From a virus, in IMG/VR virus record IMGVR_UViG_3300047189_000049, positions 1-62,185 of that record: 62,185 nucleotides of DNA; one strand, 5' to 3'. Positions 24,227-34,186 of the stretch are shown here, piece by piece; position 1 is the stretch's first letter, and every line of letters begins with the position of its first letter. Position numbers and translations under genes: made by a program. Under the pieces are notes generated by a model that did no database searches, was not told the origin of the DNA, and worked only from the letters and a program-made list of their open reading frames with translations.

Positions 24227-27200
24227 GACTGACCCACCTTGATGCGGCCGCGCGTCTGCGGCGCGATGTGCACGGTGTCGTTCGTCGGGATCTCGTTGCC
24301 GTGCTCGTCCTTGGCCAGCGTCCCGCGCTCGGTGCGCTTGGCCTTCGGATCGTAGTGCACGAAGAACCCGTGGCTGTCCTTCGCGGCGTTCTCCATGGCT
24401 CCCGTCGCCTTCAGGTTCTTGAGGCCTACGACCATGCCGGGCTCGTTGTCGCCGGTGCGCTGCAGGCTGTCGAGAGGCCGGAAGTCGTGGCTCAGGCCAT
24501 CGATGACCTTGTAGCGCTTGCCGGTCTCCTGATCATGCACCCACGCCGGCAGCACGCGCTTGTGCGAGAACACCATCGACACGTTGTCGCCGCCGTCCAG
24601 CCGGCGCCGCACCTGCTGCCAGTTGGTGTGCGGGTTCTCGACCTCGTGCGGGTTGTCGTTGAGCCCCTTCGGCTGCGACACGCCAGTCGACGAGTACGTG
24701 TAGTGGTGGTTCGGCGCGATGGGGTCGAAGTTCATTTTCGTGTAGTCGTAGAACGACACGTCCGGGTGCGCCTCGATCAGCGCCTTGTAGGCCTTCGGCG
24801 CGATGTCCGAGAGCACGTTCAGGCGTACGCCGAGGTGCGAGCCGCGGTAGTGCGCGTCCGTCTTCGCCTTGGTGATCTCGTCGTGCAGGCGCGTGATGAA
24901 CTCGGCCGGGTGACGCAGGAAGGCCTGCGTGCGGCGCAGGCTCGACAGGCGCGGGCCCTTGAACTCGCTCAGGTCCTGACCGCCGCCCAGCTTGAAGTAG
25001 TTGCCCGCGGTCTTGCCGAGGCACTCCTTCTCGCAGCTCGCCGAGTTCGGGCACGTGCTGAACTTGCCCTCCCGGTAGCTCGGCGCCAGCGACAGGCCCG
25101 TGGTCTCGACCGTGCGTCCGTCGGGCAGCGTGATCGGCTTGCCGCCGTCGTAGCCGGCCTCGGCCTTCATGAGCTTGGCGTTCTTGTTGAGCAGCGGCTT
25201 CGGCGTGCCGTCCTTCAGGATGCCCATGTGGCGGGAAACGGTGTCGGACGCGTGCTTGCTGTTCGCCACGCGCTGCGCGTAGGGCAGAGATAGGTGGTGG
25301 GCGAGCGCCGCGTTCATGATCGTGGACAGGTGGTTGATGTTCGGCTCGCCGCCCTCCTGATGCTCAGGCGGCGCAATCGGATCCGGCCCGCGCGACTCCG
25401 CGGCAGGCATGATCGAGAACTTCGTCTTGCCGCCGGCGGCGCGCGCCACGCGCAGTGCTTCGTCTACGTTCACTTCTCCACCTCGTGCGTATGCCTTGAA
25501 GCCGCTCTTCAGGATGCTCTCACGCATCTTAGGCGTGATCGCGAGACCCGGGAATCCGTTGGTGTGCTTGTCGGAGCTCTTCACGTGCCCGACCTGCGCC
25601 TGCGGGTCGTGCTCGCGAGCGAGCGCCAGCAGCCGCTTCGGGATGATGTTGTCGTAGTAGCCCTTCATGCCCTCGCCGCCGAGCTGCAGGCTCTGGCCGG
25701 CGAGCTCATGAACCACGGACGGATCTCCGTTGTGGTATCTCGGCATCGAGTTCTCAGGCTTCAGCAGCTTCTCTGCGATTTCTTGGCCCACTAGGTCGTG
25801 CAGGTCGTGTGGCTCGACATCGTGACGCGTCATGGCGTGCGAGCCATTCGGCTTGTACGCGAAGAACTGCTTCTGGTTCGGCCAGTACTGGATGCGCCCG
25901 ATGTGGTGGCTCAGGTTGTAGCGGTCAGCGTGCTTCTGCCCCGGCGTCCAGATCAGCTTGTCGTAGTTGCCCTTCGCGGCCTCGTACAGAGCTCGCTTCA
26001 GTCCAAGGTCGGTCCAGTGCTGGGTGTTCGTGACGTAGGGGCCCTGCGGGACTCCGCTCGTCTTCGCGAGGTCCTTGGCGAACGCGAGCGCTTCCTCGCG
26101 CGTCACATGCTGGGTGCCACCGTACTCGTGGTAGCCGGTCTCCGGGTCGACCTTGATGCGGCTCTCGATCTCCTCAGGGGTCGGCATGAAGCCTTTCTTG
26201 CGCCCAGCCTGCCCCCAGTCGCTCTGCAGCTCGTCGAGCAGCAGGTGACGCTCCGGCGGCCGAATGCCCTTCTTGGCGGCATCCTTGGCGGCCTTTGCGC
26301 GCTTTGCCGCCATGAGCTCTTCTGGAGGGTCGTTGAGCGCGCTGGACGACGTTGCTCCACGGAACGCTGTCTGGCGCTCGGTGTTGGCGCTCGCGTTCGC
26401 GGGGTCCTTGTAGAACTCCTGAATGGCCTCGCCGGGCTTGGTCCAGTCCAGATGCGGGCCGACGATGGACGCGAGCTTCTGCGCGCCCCAGTAAGACTTG
26501 ATGTTGCGCTGGACCGCCATGCCTGACGGGGCATGCGTGAGCGTGTAGTACTTGCTTTCCTGCTTGCCCAGACCCTTGTGCACGATCAGCCCGGGCGTCT
26601 TCGTCGACCACGCCGGAATCTCGTCAGGCTGGTCAGGCGTGCGGCTCGAATTGTAGGCAGGACGGTTCGTGATGTCCGGCTTCGGCGGCAGCGGCGGACG
26701 AATAGCCTTTCCTGCGTCGCCGAGGTCCTGACGGTCGCTCATGCGCAGGTGCGCGACGATATTCGGCTCGTCGTAGTGGCTTGACGAGTAGTCGCGAGGA
26801 GGCCTGAAGTCATCGCCCTCGGATCCACCACTGGCGCCAATCGTATGCGCGTGCATCAGGGCGTCGGCATGCGTCTGGAACTTGCGAGGCTGACCGGTCT
26901 CGTCGAGCACCGGGCCATTCGGTCCGCGCAGGCGGTAGTCGTTGCTGCCGAAATTGGAGATTCCCCACGGAGCCTTACCCTGAGGCAGGTGCATCCGCAC
27001 CTCTCGGTAGTCGCTACCATCCTTCGTCGACCAGTTCCTGAACTTCGCGCCACCGACTGCCTCCTGCAGATCCGGCAGGCTCTTCTCGAAGTGGTCAGCG
27101 AGATCGTCCTTGGTCACCGACTTCTGGCCGGCGAACTTGGCATGCACGCCGGAGCGCGCGATCTCCTCTGGCTTCACGCCCTTGAGGCTCGCGATCATCT

Positions 27201-29778
27201 GCTGCGGGCTGCCGCGCTGCTGCGGCAGGTTGCGCGCAGCCTCCGCGGCGGCGCTGTACAGGCCCTGCTGCGTGAGGTTGCGCTGCGTGAAGTCCATATC
27301 GCCGCCACCGACATCACCGCCGGAGGCATAAGCCTTGATGGCGCCGTCCGGGGTCTTGTTGTGACGGTCCCACGTTGACTGGAACTCGTCCTCAGTCATG
27401 TACTTCGGGATCTTCTCGCCTGCCGCTCTCATGCGGTCAGTGAGGCCAGTGTACTTGCTCGTATCACGAAGCCCGGTGTTATGCAGGTCGCCCACGCTGT
27501 TCCAGTTCTTCGATTTCACGAAGTCCTGTACGTGCGGCAGGTAGCGATCAGCAGGCTTCGCATTCCCCTTGCCCTTGATCTGCACGATGGACTCGCCATT
27601 CATCAGCTTGTCGTAGATCTCGGGGCGCTGCCGCTGCAGCCACTTGTGCATGTTTTCCTCGTGATACCCCTCGGGGTGATCACGGTTTTCACGGAACTTC
27701 TGGAAGAGCCCGGGCTCCTCCTCGTTGAGCTTGTCACCGCTCAGCGCGCCGATGCCGTTGCGCTCGGTCTCCACGGTGACGTGCGGCTGCCCCGTCTTCT
27801 TGTTGCGCAGGCTATAGATCCCGGTGTCGCCCTGAAGCACGTTGTCGGAATAGCCGCCAACGCAGTGACCCATCTGCTCTCCCTCGTACTTCAGGGCTTC
27901 CTCGACGGCCTTCTTGCCGGCGTGGTCCTCGTTGTCGAGCGTGCCGATGTCTGAGACGCCCTTCGTGCCCTCTGGCTTCTTAATCTCGTACCACGCGAGG
28001 TCCGAATCCGGGTAGTCCTTGTGCAGGTGGACAGCGGCGTTCGTCGCGCGCTTCTGGTCTGCGACCGCCTTCTGCTCCTTGCGCCACTCGTTGATCTTGT
28101 GGACGTGCGCCACGGCCTGCGGGACGCTCATGCGCTGGAGCGATTCGGGGCGCAGCTGCAGGCGCTCAGGAAGACCAGCGGACGGCGTCAGCGCGGAATG
28201 GAGCTCGTCGCGCAGGTGCGGGAAGCCTAGAGAGTTGACGTCTGGCTCGTTGTATCCATACACGGGCTCGCTCGGGTCGAGCTTGTGGAGCCACGCGTTC
28301 TCCTTGCCGAGCTTCGTCTCGTCCATCGTCTGGAACTCGCGCGCCGGGCGTCCGGTTAGCTCTGTGTCCGCGGCGTCTTCCCACTGCTGGGCAAGCCTTG
28401 ACTGCCCAAGCTGCTTATGGGGAACCTTGTCTCCGAAATTGATGGACGCGCGCTCTCGCTCTCTGCCGCCGGCTGCGTGCAGCGTGTCAGGCTGGTAATG
28501 CAGGATGCCGTGCTCGGCCTGCAGGCGCACCGGGTCATGCTCGGTGCCCATGTCGCGCTGGATGTACTTCTTCAGCGTCGAGCCCATCCAGTCGTTCACC
28601 GCCTTATGGCGGCGCGGTATCTCGAAGTGGTGCTGGAATTGCTCGACGAGCTCCTTTCGCTTCTGGTCCGAGGCGTACCGGTTCGTGCTCAGGGACTCGA
28701 CGGCCTTGTTGTGCTCGGCGATGGCCGTGTCGGGGTCAACGTGCTTATTCAGCTGGTACGACCAGACCTGCTGCTTGAGCGGGTCAATCGTGCTCTCGCC
28801 GCTCCCGGCGAGCCACTGGCCACCCGGGTGCTTGATGATGCTTGTGCCGCGAAGCTTGGGCGGCACGAACTGCGGGACGCCGTCTTCGAGGCGGCCGCCA
28901 CGGGCGCGGCCCTCGCGCTTCTCGATCTTGACGTGGTGCTCGGAGCCCGGGAACACGACGTAGTTGCGCGTGCCCTCGCCGGCGCCGCGGCTACCCATGT
29001 CCAGATACTTGTTGCCGTGTATGCCGAGCTTGGCGAGGTGCAGGCTTGCGAGCCGCTGCAGCTGCTTGCCGTTCATCGGGTCCTGCGGCAGGCCGTGGTG
29101 CTGGGCCACCTGATCGCCGATGTCGTTGTACAGGAAGTGGCCGGTGTCGCCGTACTTGCCCTTGACGGCACGCGCGGCAGCCAGCGACTTCGACGCGATG
29201 GGGTCGGCAGCGATGCGCTTGAGCACCTCGGGGTGCTGCTTGTCGATGGGCGCGTCCAGATCGATCATGTGATCGGTGACGTGCCGCGGGATCTTCACGG
29301 TGTACAGGCTGCCTGTCGCCGGACGGTTCTTATCCATCCACGCGGCGACACGTTGTGCAGCGGCCTTCTGTGCCGGCTCGTACTCAGGGTCGGCGAAGTG
29401 CTGACGGATCTCGTCGGGCGTGTGGTGCAGGAGCGCGTGCTCCCAGACCTCCATCTCCGGGTAGTTGCGGCGCGACTCGGCAGCGCTGTACTGCTTCATC
29501 ATGCGCTGCTCGTGCTCTGAATCGCGCGGCGTATACGACTTCGCCACGTCCTTGTTCTCGGCGAAGTACAGGCCGTGTCCCATCATCTGGGCGCCCTCGC
29601 CCGTACCGATGTGCGCTGGATCGAACTGGTCGAAAGCGTGCGGACCGCCATGGTAGGCCGTGACGTCGTCGTCACCGGCCTGACCGCCCGTAGCGCGCTT
29701 CAGCGGCACAGCCTTGGAAACTGACGACGCCACGCCCTTGGCGACGTCGATGGCGTGGCGGATCAGGTCGTTGGCCAT
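24223..29778 (-). CDS. Giant polyvalent protein (ART-like, PcfJ-like and gp88-like domains)
   Basis: The protein has 1851 residues. Near residue 40 it has an ADP-ribosyltransferase-like segment (TAYHGGPHAFDQFDPAHIG, then GHGLYFAENKDVAKSYTPR). Around 590-700 is a PcfJ-like domain with GEQMGHCVGGYSDN. Around 1180 is a segment LLLDELQSDWGQ followed by TDLGLKRALYEAAKGNYDKL, seen in phage polyvalent proteins. From about 1500 on is a gp88-like domain with CPNSASCEKECLGK, LNVLSDIAP and YDYTKMNF. Polyvalent proteins of this kind are thought to be packaged and injected to counter host defence. It lies between the portal and pyrophosphatase-like genes. Confidence 0.8.
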   Translation of the reverse strand: MANDLIRHAIDVAKGVASSVSKAVPLKRATGGQAGDDDVTAYHGGPHAFDQFDPAHIGTGEGAQMMGHGLYFAENKDVAKSYTPRDSEHEQRMMKQYSAAESRRNYPEMEVWEHALLHHTPDEIRQHFADPEYEPAQKAAAQRVAAWMDKNRPATGSLYTVKIPRHVTDHMIDLDAPIDKQHPEVLKRIAADPIASKSLAAARAVKGKYGDTGHFLYNDIGDQVAQHHGLPQDPMNGKQLQRLASLHLAKLGIHGNKYLDMGSRGAGEGTRNYVVFPGSEHHVKIEKREGRARGGRLEDGVPQFVPPKLRGTSIIKHPGGQWLAGSGESTIDPLKQQVWSYQLNKHVDPDTAIAEHNKAVESLSTNRYASDQKRKELVEQFQHHFEIPRRHKAVNDWMGSTLKKYIQRDMGTEHDPVRLQAEHGILHYQPDTLHAAGGRERERASINFGDKVPHKQLGQSRLAQQWEDAADTELTGRPAREFQTMDETKLGKENAWLHKLDPSEPVYGYNEPDVNSLGFPHLRDELHSALTPSAGLPERLQLRPESLQRMSVPQAVAHVHKINEWRKEQKAVADQKRATNAAVHLHKDYPDSDLAWYEIKKPEGTKGVSDIGTLDNEDHAGKKAVEEALKYEGEQMGHCVGGYSDNVLQGDTGIYSLRNKKTGQPHVTVETERNGIGALSGDKLNEEEPGLFQKFRENRDHPEGYHEENMHKWLQRQRPEIYDKLMNGESIVQIKGKGNAKPADRYLPHVQDFVKSKNWNSVGDLHNTGLRDTSKYTGLTDRMRAAGEKIPKYMTEDEFQSTWDRHNKTPDGAIKAYASGGDVGGGDMDFTQRNLTQQGLYSAAAEAARNLPQQRGSPQQMIASLKGVKPEEIARSGVHAKFAGQKSVTKDDLADHFEKSLPDLQEAVGGAKFRNWSTKDGSDYREVRMHLPQGKAPWGISNFGSNDYRLRGPNGPVLDETGQPRKFQTHADALMHAHTIGASGGSEGDDFRPPRDYSSSHYDEPNIVAHLRMSDRQDLGDAGKAIRPPLPPKPDITNRPAYNSSRTPDQPDEIPAWSTKTPGLIVHKGLGKQESKYYTLTHAPSGMAVQRNIKSYWGAQKLASIVGPHLDWTKPGEAIQEFYKDPANASANTERQTAFRGATSSSALNDPPEELMAAKRAKAAKDAAKKGIRPPERHLLLDELQSDWGQAGRKKGFMPTPEEIESRIKVDPETGYHEYGGTQHVTREEALAFAKDLAKTSGVPQGPYVTNTQHWTDLGLKRALYEAAKGNYDKLIWTPGQKHADRYNLSHHIGRIQYWPNQKQFFAYKPNGSHAMTRHDVEPHDLHDLVGQEIAEKLLKPENSMPRYHNGDPSVVHELAGQSLQLGGEGMKGYYDNIIPKRLLALAREHDPQAQVGHVKSSDKHTNGFPGLAITPKMRESILKSGFKAYARGGEVNVDEALRVARAAGGKTKFSIMPAAESRGPDPIAPPEHQEGGEPNINHLSTIMNAALAHHLSLPYAQRVANSKHASDTVSRHMGILKDGTPKPLLNKNAKLMKAEAGYDGGKPITLPDGRTVETTGLSLAPSYREGKFSTCPNSASCEKECLGKTAGNYFKLGGGQDLSEFKGPRLSSLRRTQAFLRHPAEFITRLHDEITKAKTDAHYRGSHLGVRLNVLSDIAPKAYKALIEAHPDVSFYDYTKMNFDPIAPNHHYTYSSTGVSQPKGLNDNPHEVENPHTNWQQVRRRLDGGDNVSMVFSHKRVLPAWVHDQETGKRYKVIDGLSHDFRPLDSLQRTGDNEPGMVVGLKNLKATGAMENAAKDSHGFFVHYDPKAKRTERGTLAKDEHGNEIPTNDTVHIAPQTRGRIKVGQS

Positions 29779-29781
29779 GGT

Positions 29782-32181
29782 CTACTTCTTCGCAGCCGGC
29801 TTCTTGGCTGCCTTGGCGCGCTGGGCGGCGGCGTGCTTGGCCACGCGCTCACGGGACGAGATCTCCTTGTCGGCGATCTCGTGGTTGTGGGCGTGCTCCT
29901 CGCTCTGCTGTCCGCGCTCGTGACCGTGCGCGATGACCTCGCGGGCGATCTCCAGAACGTGGTTCTGCGTGGCGGACTGCCGGTCGAGGTCGCGGTTCTG
30001 GTCTTCGACCTCGGAATCCTTGTGCTTGAGGCCGACTTCCTGCGCCTTGAACTGCAGGCCGAGGCGCGAGGTCTCCGCCTCCATGCGCTTGGTCTGGGCG
30101 TCCATCAGCTTCGCCGGGTCCGGCTGCTCTGCGCCTGCCAGCCCCTGCGGGGCGTCGGGCTTCTGCGCCTTCATCATGGAAGCCTGCGCGCTGAGCATCG
30201 CGGCGTCGGCCCGCTTGCCGTCGTTCTGGATCTTGGCCTGCGCCTCCAGCAGCTCCGGCGGCGGCTGGGCCTGCGCCTGCGGCGACGCGAGGAACTCGTC
30301 CGGGTTGCCCCAGCCAACGGCACGCAGGGCAACGCGCTCGACCTTCAGCGGGTCGTAGAGCTGCGGCGATTCCTTCTGCATCGTCTTGAGGGCGACGACC
30401 TTCATCACGCGCTGGCTGTGGCTGGCGGTGTTCGGGTCGGCCTGCGGGGTGAGCTCGTAGTCGTCGAGCGCCTTCAGGAAGGTCTGCTCGTCCCACGGGT
30501 AGCCGCTCTTGCCCTTGCGCTGCCAGAAAGCCTCGGGGTTCTCGCGGAAGCGCTCGATCAGCAGCTCGAATTCCTTCGACTGCGCGGTGTGCATGCGCTT
30601 GTGCACGCTGTTGAGGATCTTCTGGGCGACCTCGACCATGGCGAGCATCGTGCCCACCGGGACGTCGCCGCGGCCTTCGGCGACCTGCGTCTCCGACGTG
30701 CCGCCGACGCGCTGGCCGGTGTTGGCCATGTCCGTGACGAGCTGCATGAGAGCCATCGAGGGCTCTTTGTACGGCAGCGGCGTCACGAAGTCGCTGATCT
30801 TCATGCCGCCGGTCTTCACGAGCGCGGCGCCGCCGGGCGGCACGCGCAGGATGTTGGAGTTCTGGCGGCCGCCCACGTCGGACATGAGCACGCCGGGGAA
30901 GTTGGCGTACATGCCGGCGTCCAGCAGCTCGCGCCACGCCGCCGTGATGGCATTGGTGGTGTTGCCGAGGATGTGCAGCAGGCCGATGCCGTAGAAGCCG
31001 AGGCCCGGCACGAACAGGTAGACGACGAACGTCTCGCGGCGCTCCGGCAGGCGCTTGGCCTCCGGCTCGTTGTAGTCGCGCACGATGGACAGCACGGTGC
31101 GCGAGCTCACGTCGATGGTCACGCGGTACGGCACTTCGAGGCCCGTGGCCTTGCCGCGGATCTTGTGTTCGAAGCCCGGGATGTCCAGCTCGCAGTAGCA
31201 CTCGAAGATCTCGCGGTCGCGGTCCTCGGGCAGCGCGTTGGTGGGGTCGATGCCCTGCTGGGCGTTCTCGGCGCGCGCGGCGGCCGTGGGCTCGGCCTGC
31301 TTCGGGTCGGCCAGCTCGATGTCGCGGTAGACCTTGAGGATCTGCATGCGCTTGACGGTCGACGGCTTCATGAAGATGCGATGCGTCACGCGCTTGGCGT
31401 TCTGCGTGTCCGTGGCGTCCATCGACACGATCAGGTCGTCTGCGTCGACGCTCTCGCTGACCGGGCGGTTGCGCAGCGGGCAGTTGTAGACCTTCTTGAA
31501 GCCGATGCCGCCGAAGCCCACCAGCAGGTACATGCGGTCGCTGTCGGGGTAGTACTCGGTCGCCACCGCCGTCAGGTAGTGGTTCATGTCCTTTTCGAGG
31601 GCGTTGGCCAGTTCGTCCTCGGCGAGCGTCGGGTTGTTGTCGTCGTTGCGCAGCTTCACCGGGCCGTCAGTGGGCAGCATCTCGGCGCGCGCGTTGGCCT
31701 GAAAGCGCAGCACGGCCTCCAGCAGCAGCGGGTGGCGCACCTTCGACATGCCCTCGACTGGCGCGCCGTCGGCGGTGCCCTGCGTGCCGGGGAGCTCGAC
31801 CTTCAGGCCCAGCAGGGCGATGCCCTGCGCCCGGGTCTCGATCCACTCGGCGCGGCTCTGCTCGTCGCTGGCGATGCCGCGCAGCAGGTCCTCGCTGATG
31901 CGGGACAGCTCGGCGTCGGGGATCTTGTGGACGAGGTTGTCGAACCAGCCCGGCGGCGTGTCGTCCTCCGCAGACTCCACGGGCTTGCCGTCCAGCGAGA
32001 TCGTGATCGAGCCGTCGTCGTGCTCGATCTGGATGACGTTGCCGTCGGCGTCGACGGTCCTGTTGTCGCCGCCGTCAGCGTCCTCGACCACGATGTCCTC
32101 GTCGCCGCCCGCGACGGCAGGTTCAATCTCGTCGCCGTTGAGGCGCAGGCTACCGCCTGCAAGTCCGCTGTTCTCGGGCAT
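29782..32181 (-). CDS. Portal protein (P22 gp1-like)
   Basis: The protein has 799 residues, within the usual range for P22-type portals. An acidic N-terminal arm is followed by VHKIPDAELSRISEDLLRGI, then GMSKVRHPLLLEAVLRFQAN, VGFGGIGFKKVYNCPLRNRP and FYGIGLLHILGNTTNAITAA, a run of conserved portal-core segments. The C-terminus is a long helical barrel-like region rich in Glu/Lys/Arg/Gln (KDSEVEDQNRDLDRQSATQN). It lies between the polyvalent gene and the large terminase, the standard order of late genes. Confidence 0.85.
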   Translation of the reverse strand: MPENSGLAGGSLRLNGDEIEPAVAGGDEDIVVEDADGGDNRTVDADGNVIQIEHDDGSITISLDGKPVESAEDDTPPGWFDNLVHKIPDAELSRISEDLLRGIASDEQSRAEWIETRAQGIALLGLKVELPGTQGTADGAPVEGMSKVRHPLLLEAVLRFQANARAEMLPTDGPVKLRNDDNNPTLAEDELANALEKDMNHYLTAVATEYYPDSDRMYLLVGFGGIGFKKVYNCPLRNRPVSESVDADDLIVSMDATDTQNAKRVTHRIFMKPSTVKRMQILKVYRDIELADPKQAEPTAAARAENAQQGIDPTNALPEDRDREIFECYCELDIPGFEHKIRGKATGLEVPYRVTIDVSSRTVLSIVRDYNEPEAKRLPERRETFVVYLFVPGLGFYGIGLLHILGNTTNAITAAWRELLDAGMYANFPGVLMSDVGGRQNSNILRVPPGGAALVKTGGMKISDFVTPLPYKEPSMALMQLVTDMANTGQRVGGTSETQVAEGRGDVPVGTMLAMVEVAQKILNSVHKRMHTAQSKEFELLIERFRENPEAFWQRKGKSGYPWDEQTFLKALDDYELTPQADPNTASHSQRVMKVVALKTMQKESPQLYDPLKVERVALRAVGWGNPDEFLASPQAQAQPPPELLEAQAKIQNDGKRADAAMLSAQASMMKAQKPDAPQGLAGAEQPDPAKLMDAQTKRMEAETSRLGLQFKAQEVGLKHKDSEVEDQNRDLDRQSATQNHVLEIAREVIAHGHERGQQSEEHAHNHEIADKEISSRERVAKHAAAQRAKAAKKPAAKK

Positions 32182-32184
32182 GGC

Positions 32185-32400
32185 CTAGTGTCCTCGGTGC
32201 ATGAACGGGAGCGCCTCCATCTCGTCGGTGAAACGGCGCAGGCCCTCAAGAGCTGCGACGGTATCATTTTTCCCCGTGATCTGGTAGACGCGTCGACTCT
32301 CGTGGGGCGGCAGGCCCGTAACGGTGACCTCCCAGATCGGAACGGGGGCGTCCGGGTCGATGCAGTCGACCTCGGCATTGCAGCGGCAGGCTTCAGTCAT
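32185..32400 (-). CDS. Small protein between portal and terminase
   Basis: This 71-residue protein reads MTEACRCNAEVDCIDPDAPV, then WEVTVTGLPPHESRRVYQIT and ends EALPFMHRGH. It has three cysteines near the N-terminus and no membrane segment. It is spaced three bases from the portal start and ten from the terminase stop, so it is in the packaging operon. The function is unknown. Confidence 0.65.
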   Translation of the reverse strand: MTEACRCNAEVDCIDPDAPVPIWEVTVTGLPPHESRRVYQITGKNDTVAALEGLRRFTDEMEALPFMHRGH

Positions 32401-32409
32401 GGCGGTCTC

Positions 32410-34032
32410 CTAGGACGGGTATAGGGCGGAAGGCCCCTTGCCAATCTTGGTCTTCTCCTTGGCAATCTCTTCGGCGCGCTCTTCCCTGCGGGTGAGCATA
32501 CCGATATCCCGCAGATGGCGCAGCGCCCCCGAGACGGTGTCGACGAGGTCGTCGTGCTTGGCCTTCGGGAACAGGGCGCACTGCGTGATGACCTTGTCGG
32601 CCCACGTGCGGTCCGGGGCATACACGATGCCCTCGGCGAAGATGTGCTGGATCGAGTACAGGCGCGCGTACTTGTCGAGGGACTTCGGGTCCGACAGCTG
32701 CACCATGAACGGCGCGTCCTGATACAGGCGGCGCAGCTCCTGCGACACGCTGATGCCCGACGCCTTGTTCTCGATCATGAGCTTGTCGACTTTCAGCGCG
32801 CGGCACGTCTTCTCGATCTTCACGACGAGGTCGTTGAGCTCCATGCGCTCGGTCCACGCGTGCATCAGCATGAGCTTGGGCGCACCCTCGATGTACGTGC
32901 GCTCGGCGATCTCAGGGTTTCCGAGCCGGTCGATGACGCGCGACGTCACCGACTTGGTTTCCTGCGAGAACACGCCCCACACCGTCATCGCGCTCGGGTC
33001 GTTCTGCTCTTTCTCGGTGTACGCGGTGTCGACGAACGCCAGCACGTAGTCGAAGAGCGGGAAGGCGTCTTCGTCCCACAGCGTCCACCACTCGCGCTTG
33101 ATGATGCCGCCGCCCTTGGGCTCCGGCCGCTGCTGCAGCTGCCCCGCGGCCTTGTACGGCCCGAGCTCCTTTTCGAGGTCGTGCAGCGTCTTCTCGTCGA
33201 AACGGTCGGGCGCCAGCAGCTCTCCGGGCTCGGTGCGCGGGTCTTCCCAGCCGATGCTCGTGACGAACGCGCGGTCCGGCTCGTAGCGCATCGGCAGGCA
33301 AAGGTGCGTCCAGCGGCCGTCGTTCTTCTCGAGTATGTGGCCGGTGAGGTCGTTCTCGGCGAGGCGCTGCTGGATGATGATGTAGGCGCCGCGCTTGGCG
33401 TCGTTGAGACGCGTGGGCATCGTGCCTTCCCACCACTCGATGGTGTCCTCGGTGGTGGCCTCACTCTCGACGTCGTTGGCAGCGTTCGGGTCGTCGACCA
33501 CGATGATGTTGCCGCCCTCACCGGTGACGCCCGCGCCGATGGACGTGATCAGGCGCTCGCCGCCCGCGGTGTTGGCGAAGCGGTGCTTGGTGTCCTGATC
33601 GGCCATGAGCTGGTAGCGATTGCCCCAGCGCGCCTGATACCACGGCGACTTGATCAGCCGGCGGCACTTGACGGAGTCGCGCATCGACAACGCGTCCTTG
33701 TACGAGGCGAACAGGAACGGCACACCGGGCCCGGATGTCGGCCCCTTGCGGTGCTGCGCCCACGTCCACGCGGGCAGCGCCACCGACGTGATCGATGACT
33801 TGCCCATGCGTGGCGGGATGTTGATGATCAGCCGGCGGATCTCGCCGTCGACGACGGCCTGCAGGTGCTCGGCCACGGCCTCGACGGCCCAGCTGTCGAC
33901 CCACGGCGCGGGGTCGATGTACTTCCAGCCGCGGCACATGAACTCGTAGAGGCTGTCCTCGCACTCGACGCGGTCGATGTCGAGGAGCTGGGCGTCTACG
34001 TCTACCTCAACGCCGTCAACCTTCAGTTTCAT
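32410..34032 (-). CDS. terL: Terminase large subunit
   Basis: The protein has 540 residues. The ATPase part shows Walker A as INIPPRMGKSSITSVALP (residues about 71-88) and Walker B as NIIVVDDPNAAN (about 178), followed by the SATxN-type coupling region. The C-terminal nuclease shows DYVLAFVDTAYTEKEQNDPS, with the acidic catalytic residue in FVDTAY, and HDDLVDTVSGALR near the end. It drives packaging of phage DNA into the procapsid through the portal. It overlaps the 56-codon gene upstream. Confidence 0.93.
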   Translation of the reverse strand: MKLKVDGVEVDVDAQLLDIDRVECEDSLYEFMCRGWKYIDPAPWVDSWAVEAVAEHLQAVVDGEIRRLIINIPPRMGKSSITSVALPAWTWAQHRKGPTSGPGVPFLFASYKDALSMRDSVKCRRLIKSPWYQARWGNRYQLMADQDTKHRFANTAGGERLITSIGAGVTGEGGNIIVVDDPNAANDVESEATTEDTIEWWEGTMPTRLNDAKRGAYIIIQQRLAENDLTGHILEKNDGRWTHLCLPMRYEPDRAFVTSIGWEDPRTEPGELLAPDRFDEKTLHDLEKELGPYKAAGQLQQRPEPKGGGIIKREWWTLWDEDAFPLFDYVLAFVDTAYTEKEQNDPSAMTVWGVFSQETKSVTSRVIDRLGNPEIAERTYIEGAPKLMLMHAWTERMELNDLVVKIEKTCRALKVDKLMIENKASGISVSQELRRLYQDAPFMVQLSDPKSLDKYARLYSIQHIFAEGIVYAPDRTWADKVITQCALFPKAKHDDLVDTVSGALRHLRDIGMLTRREERAEEIAKEKTKIGKGPSALYPS

Positions 34033-34186
34033 TGCGCGGGCCGCCCTTCGGGTGGCTGCGGTGCGCGACGATGAAGCGGGCGAGCGCGAGGTTCTGCTGG
34101 CCCGGGGAGCGCCAGCGATCCTTCACGTTGGCCTCGCGGATCTCCAGCGTCTTGCGGTTGGTGTGGCGGTCAGGCTTCGTCGTCAT
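34016..34186 (-). CDS. Small overlapping gene between the terminase subunits
   Basis: This 56-residue protein reads MTTKPDRHTNRKTLEIREAN, then VKDRWRSPGQQNLALARFIV and ends HPKGGPRNETEG. Its ATG (34186) overlaps the end of the small terminase gene by 17 bases, and its stop overlaps the large terminase start by 17 bases. The frame, basic composition and position between the terminase subunits support a real coupled gene. The role is unknown. Confidence 0.6.
   Translation of the reverse strand: MTTKPDRHTNRKTLEIREANVKDRWRSPGQQNLALARFIVAHRSHPKGGPRNETEG

Noticed and set aside
24268-25293. Rightward open frames of over 300 codons over the polyvalent gene
   Set aside because: Low-complexity Val/Leu/Arg translation without motifs and opposite to a gene with recognisable domains.
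29755-32424. 889-codon rightward open frame over the portal gene
   Set aside because: It is the antisense shadow created by strong third-position GC bias in the portal gene; the portal has clear family features.
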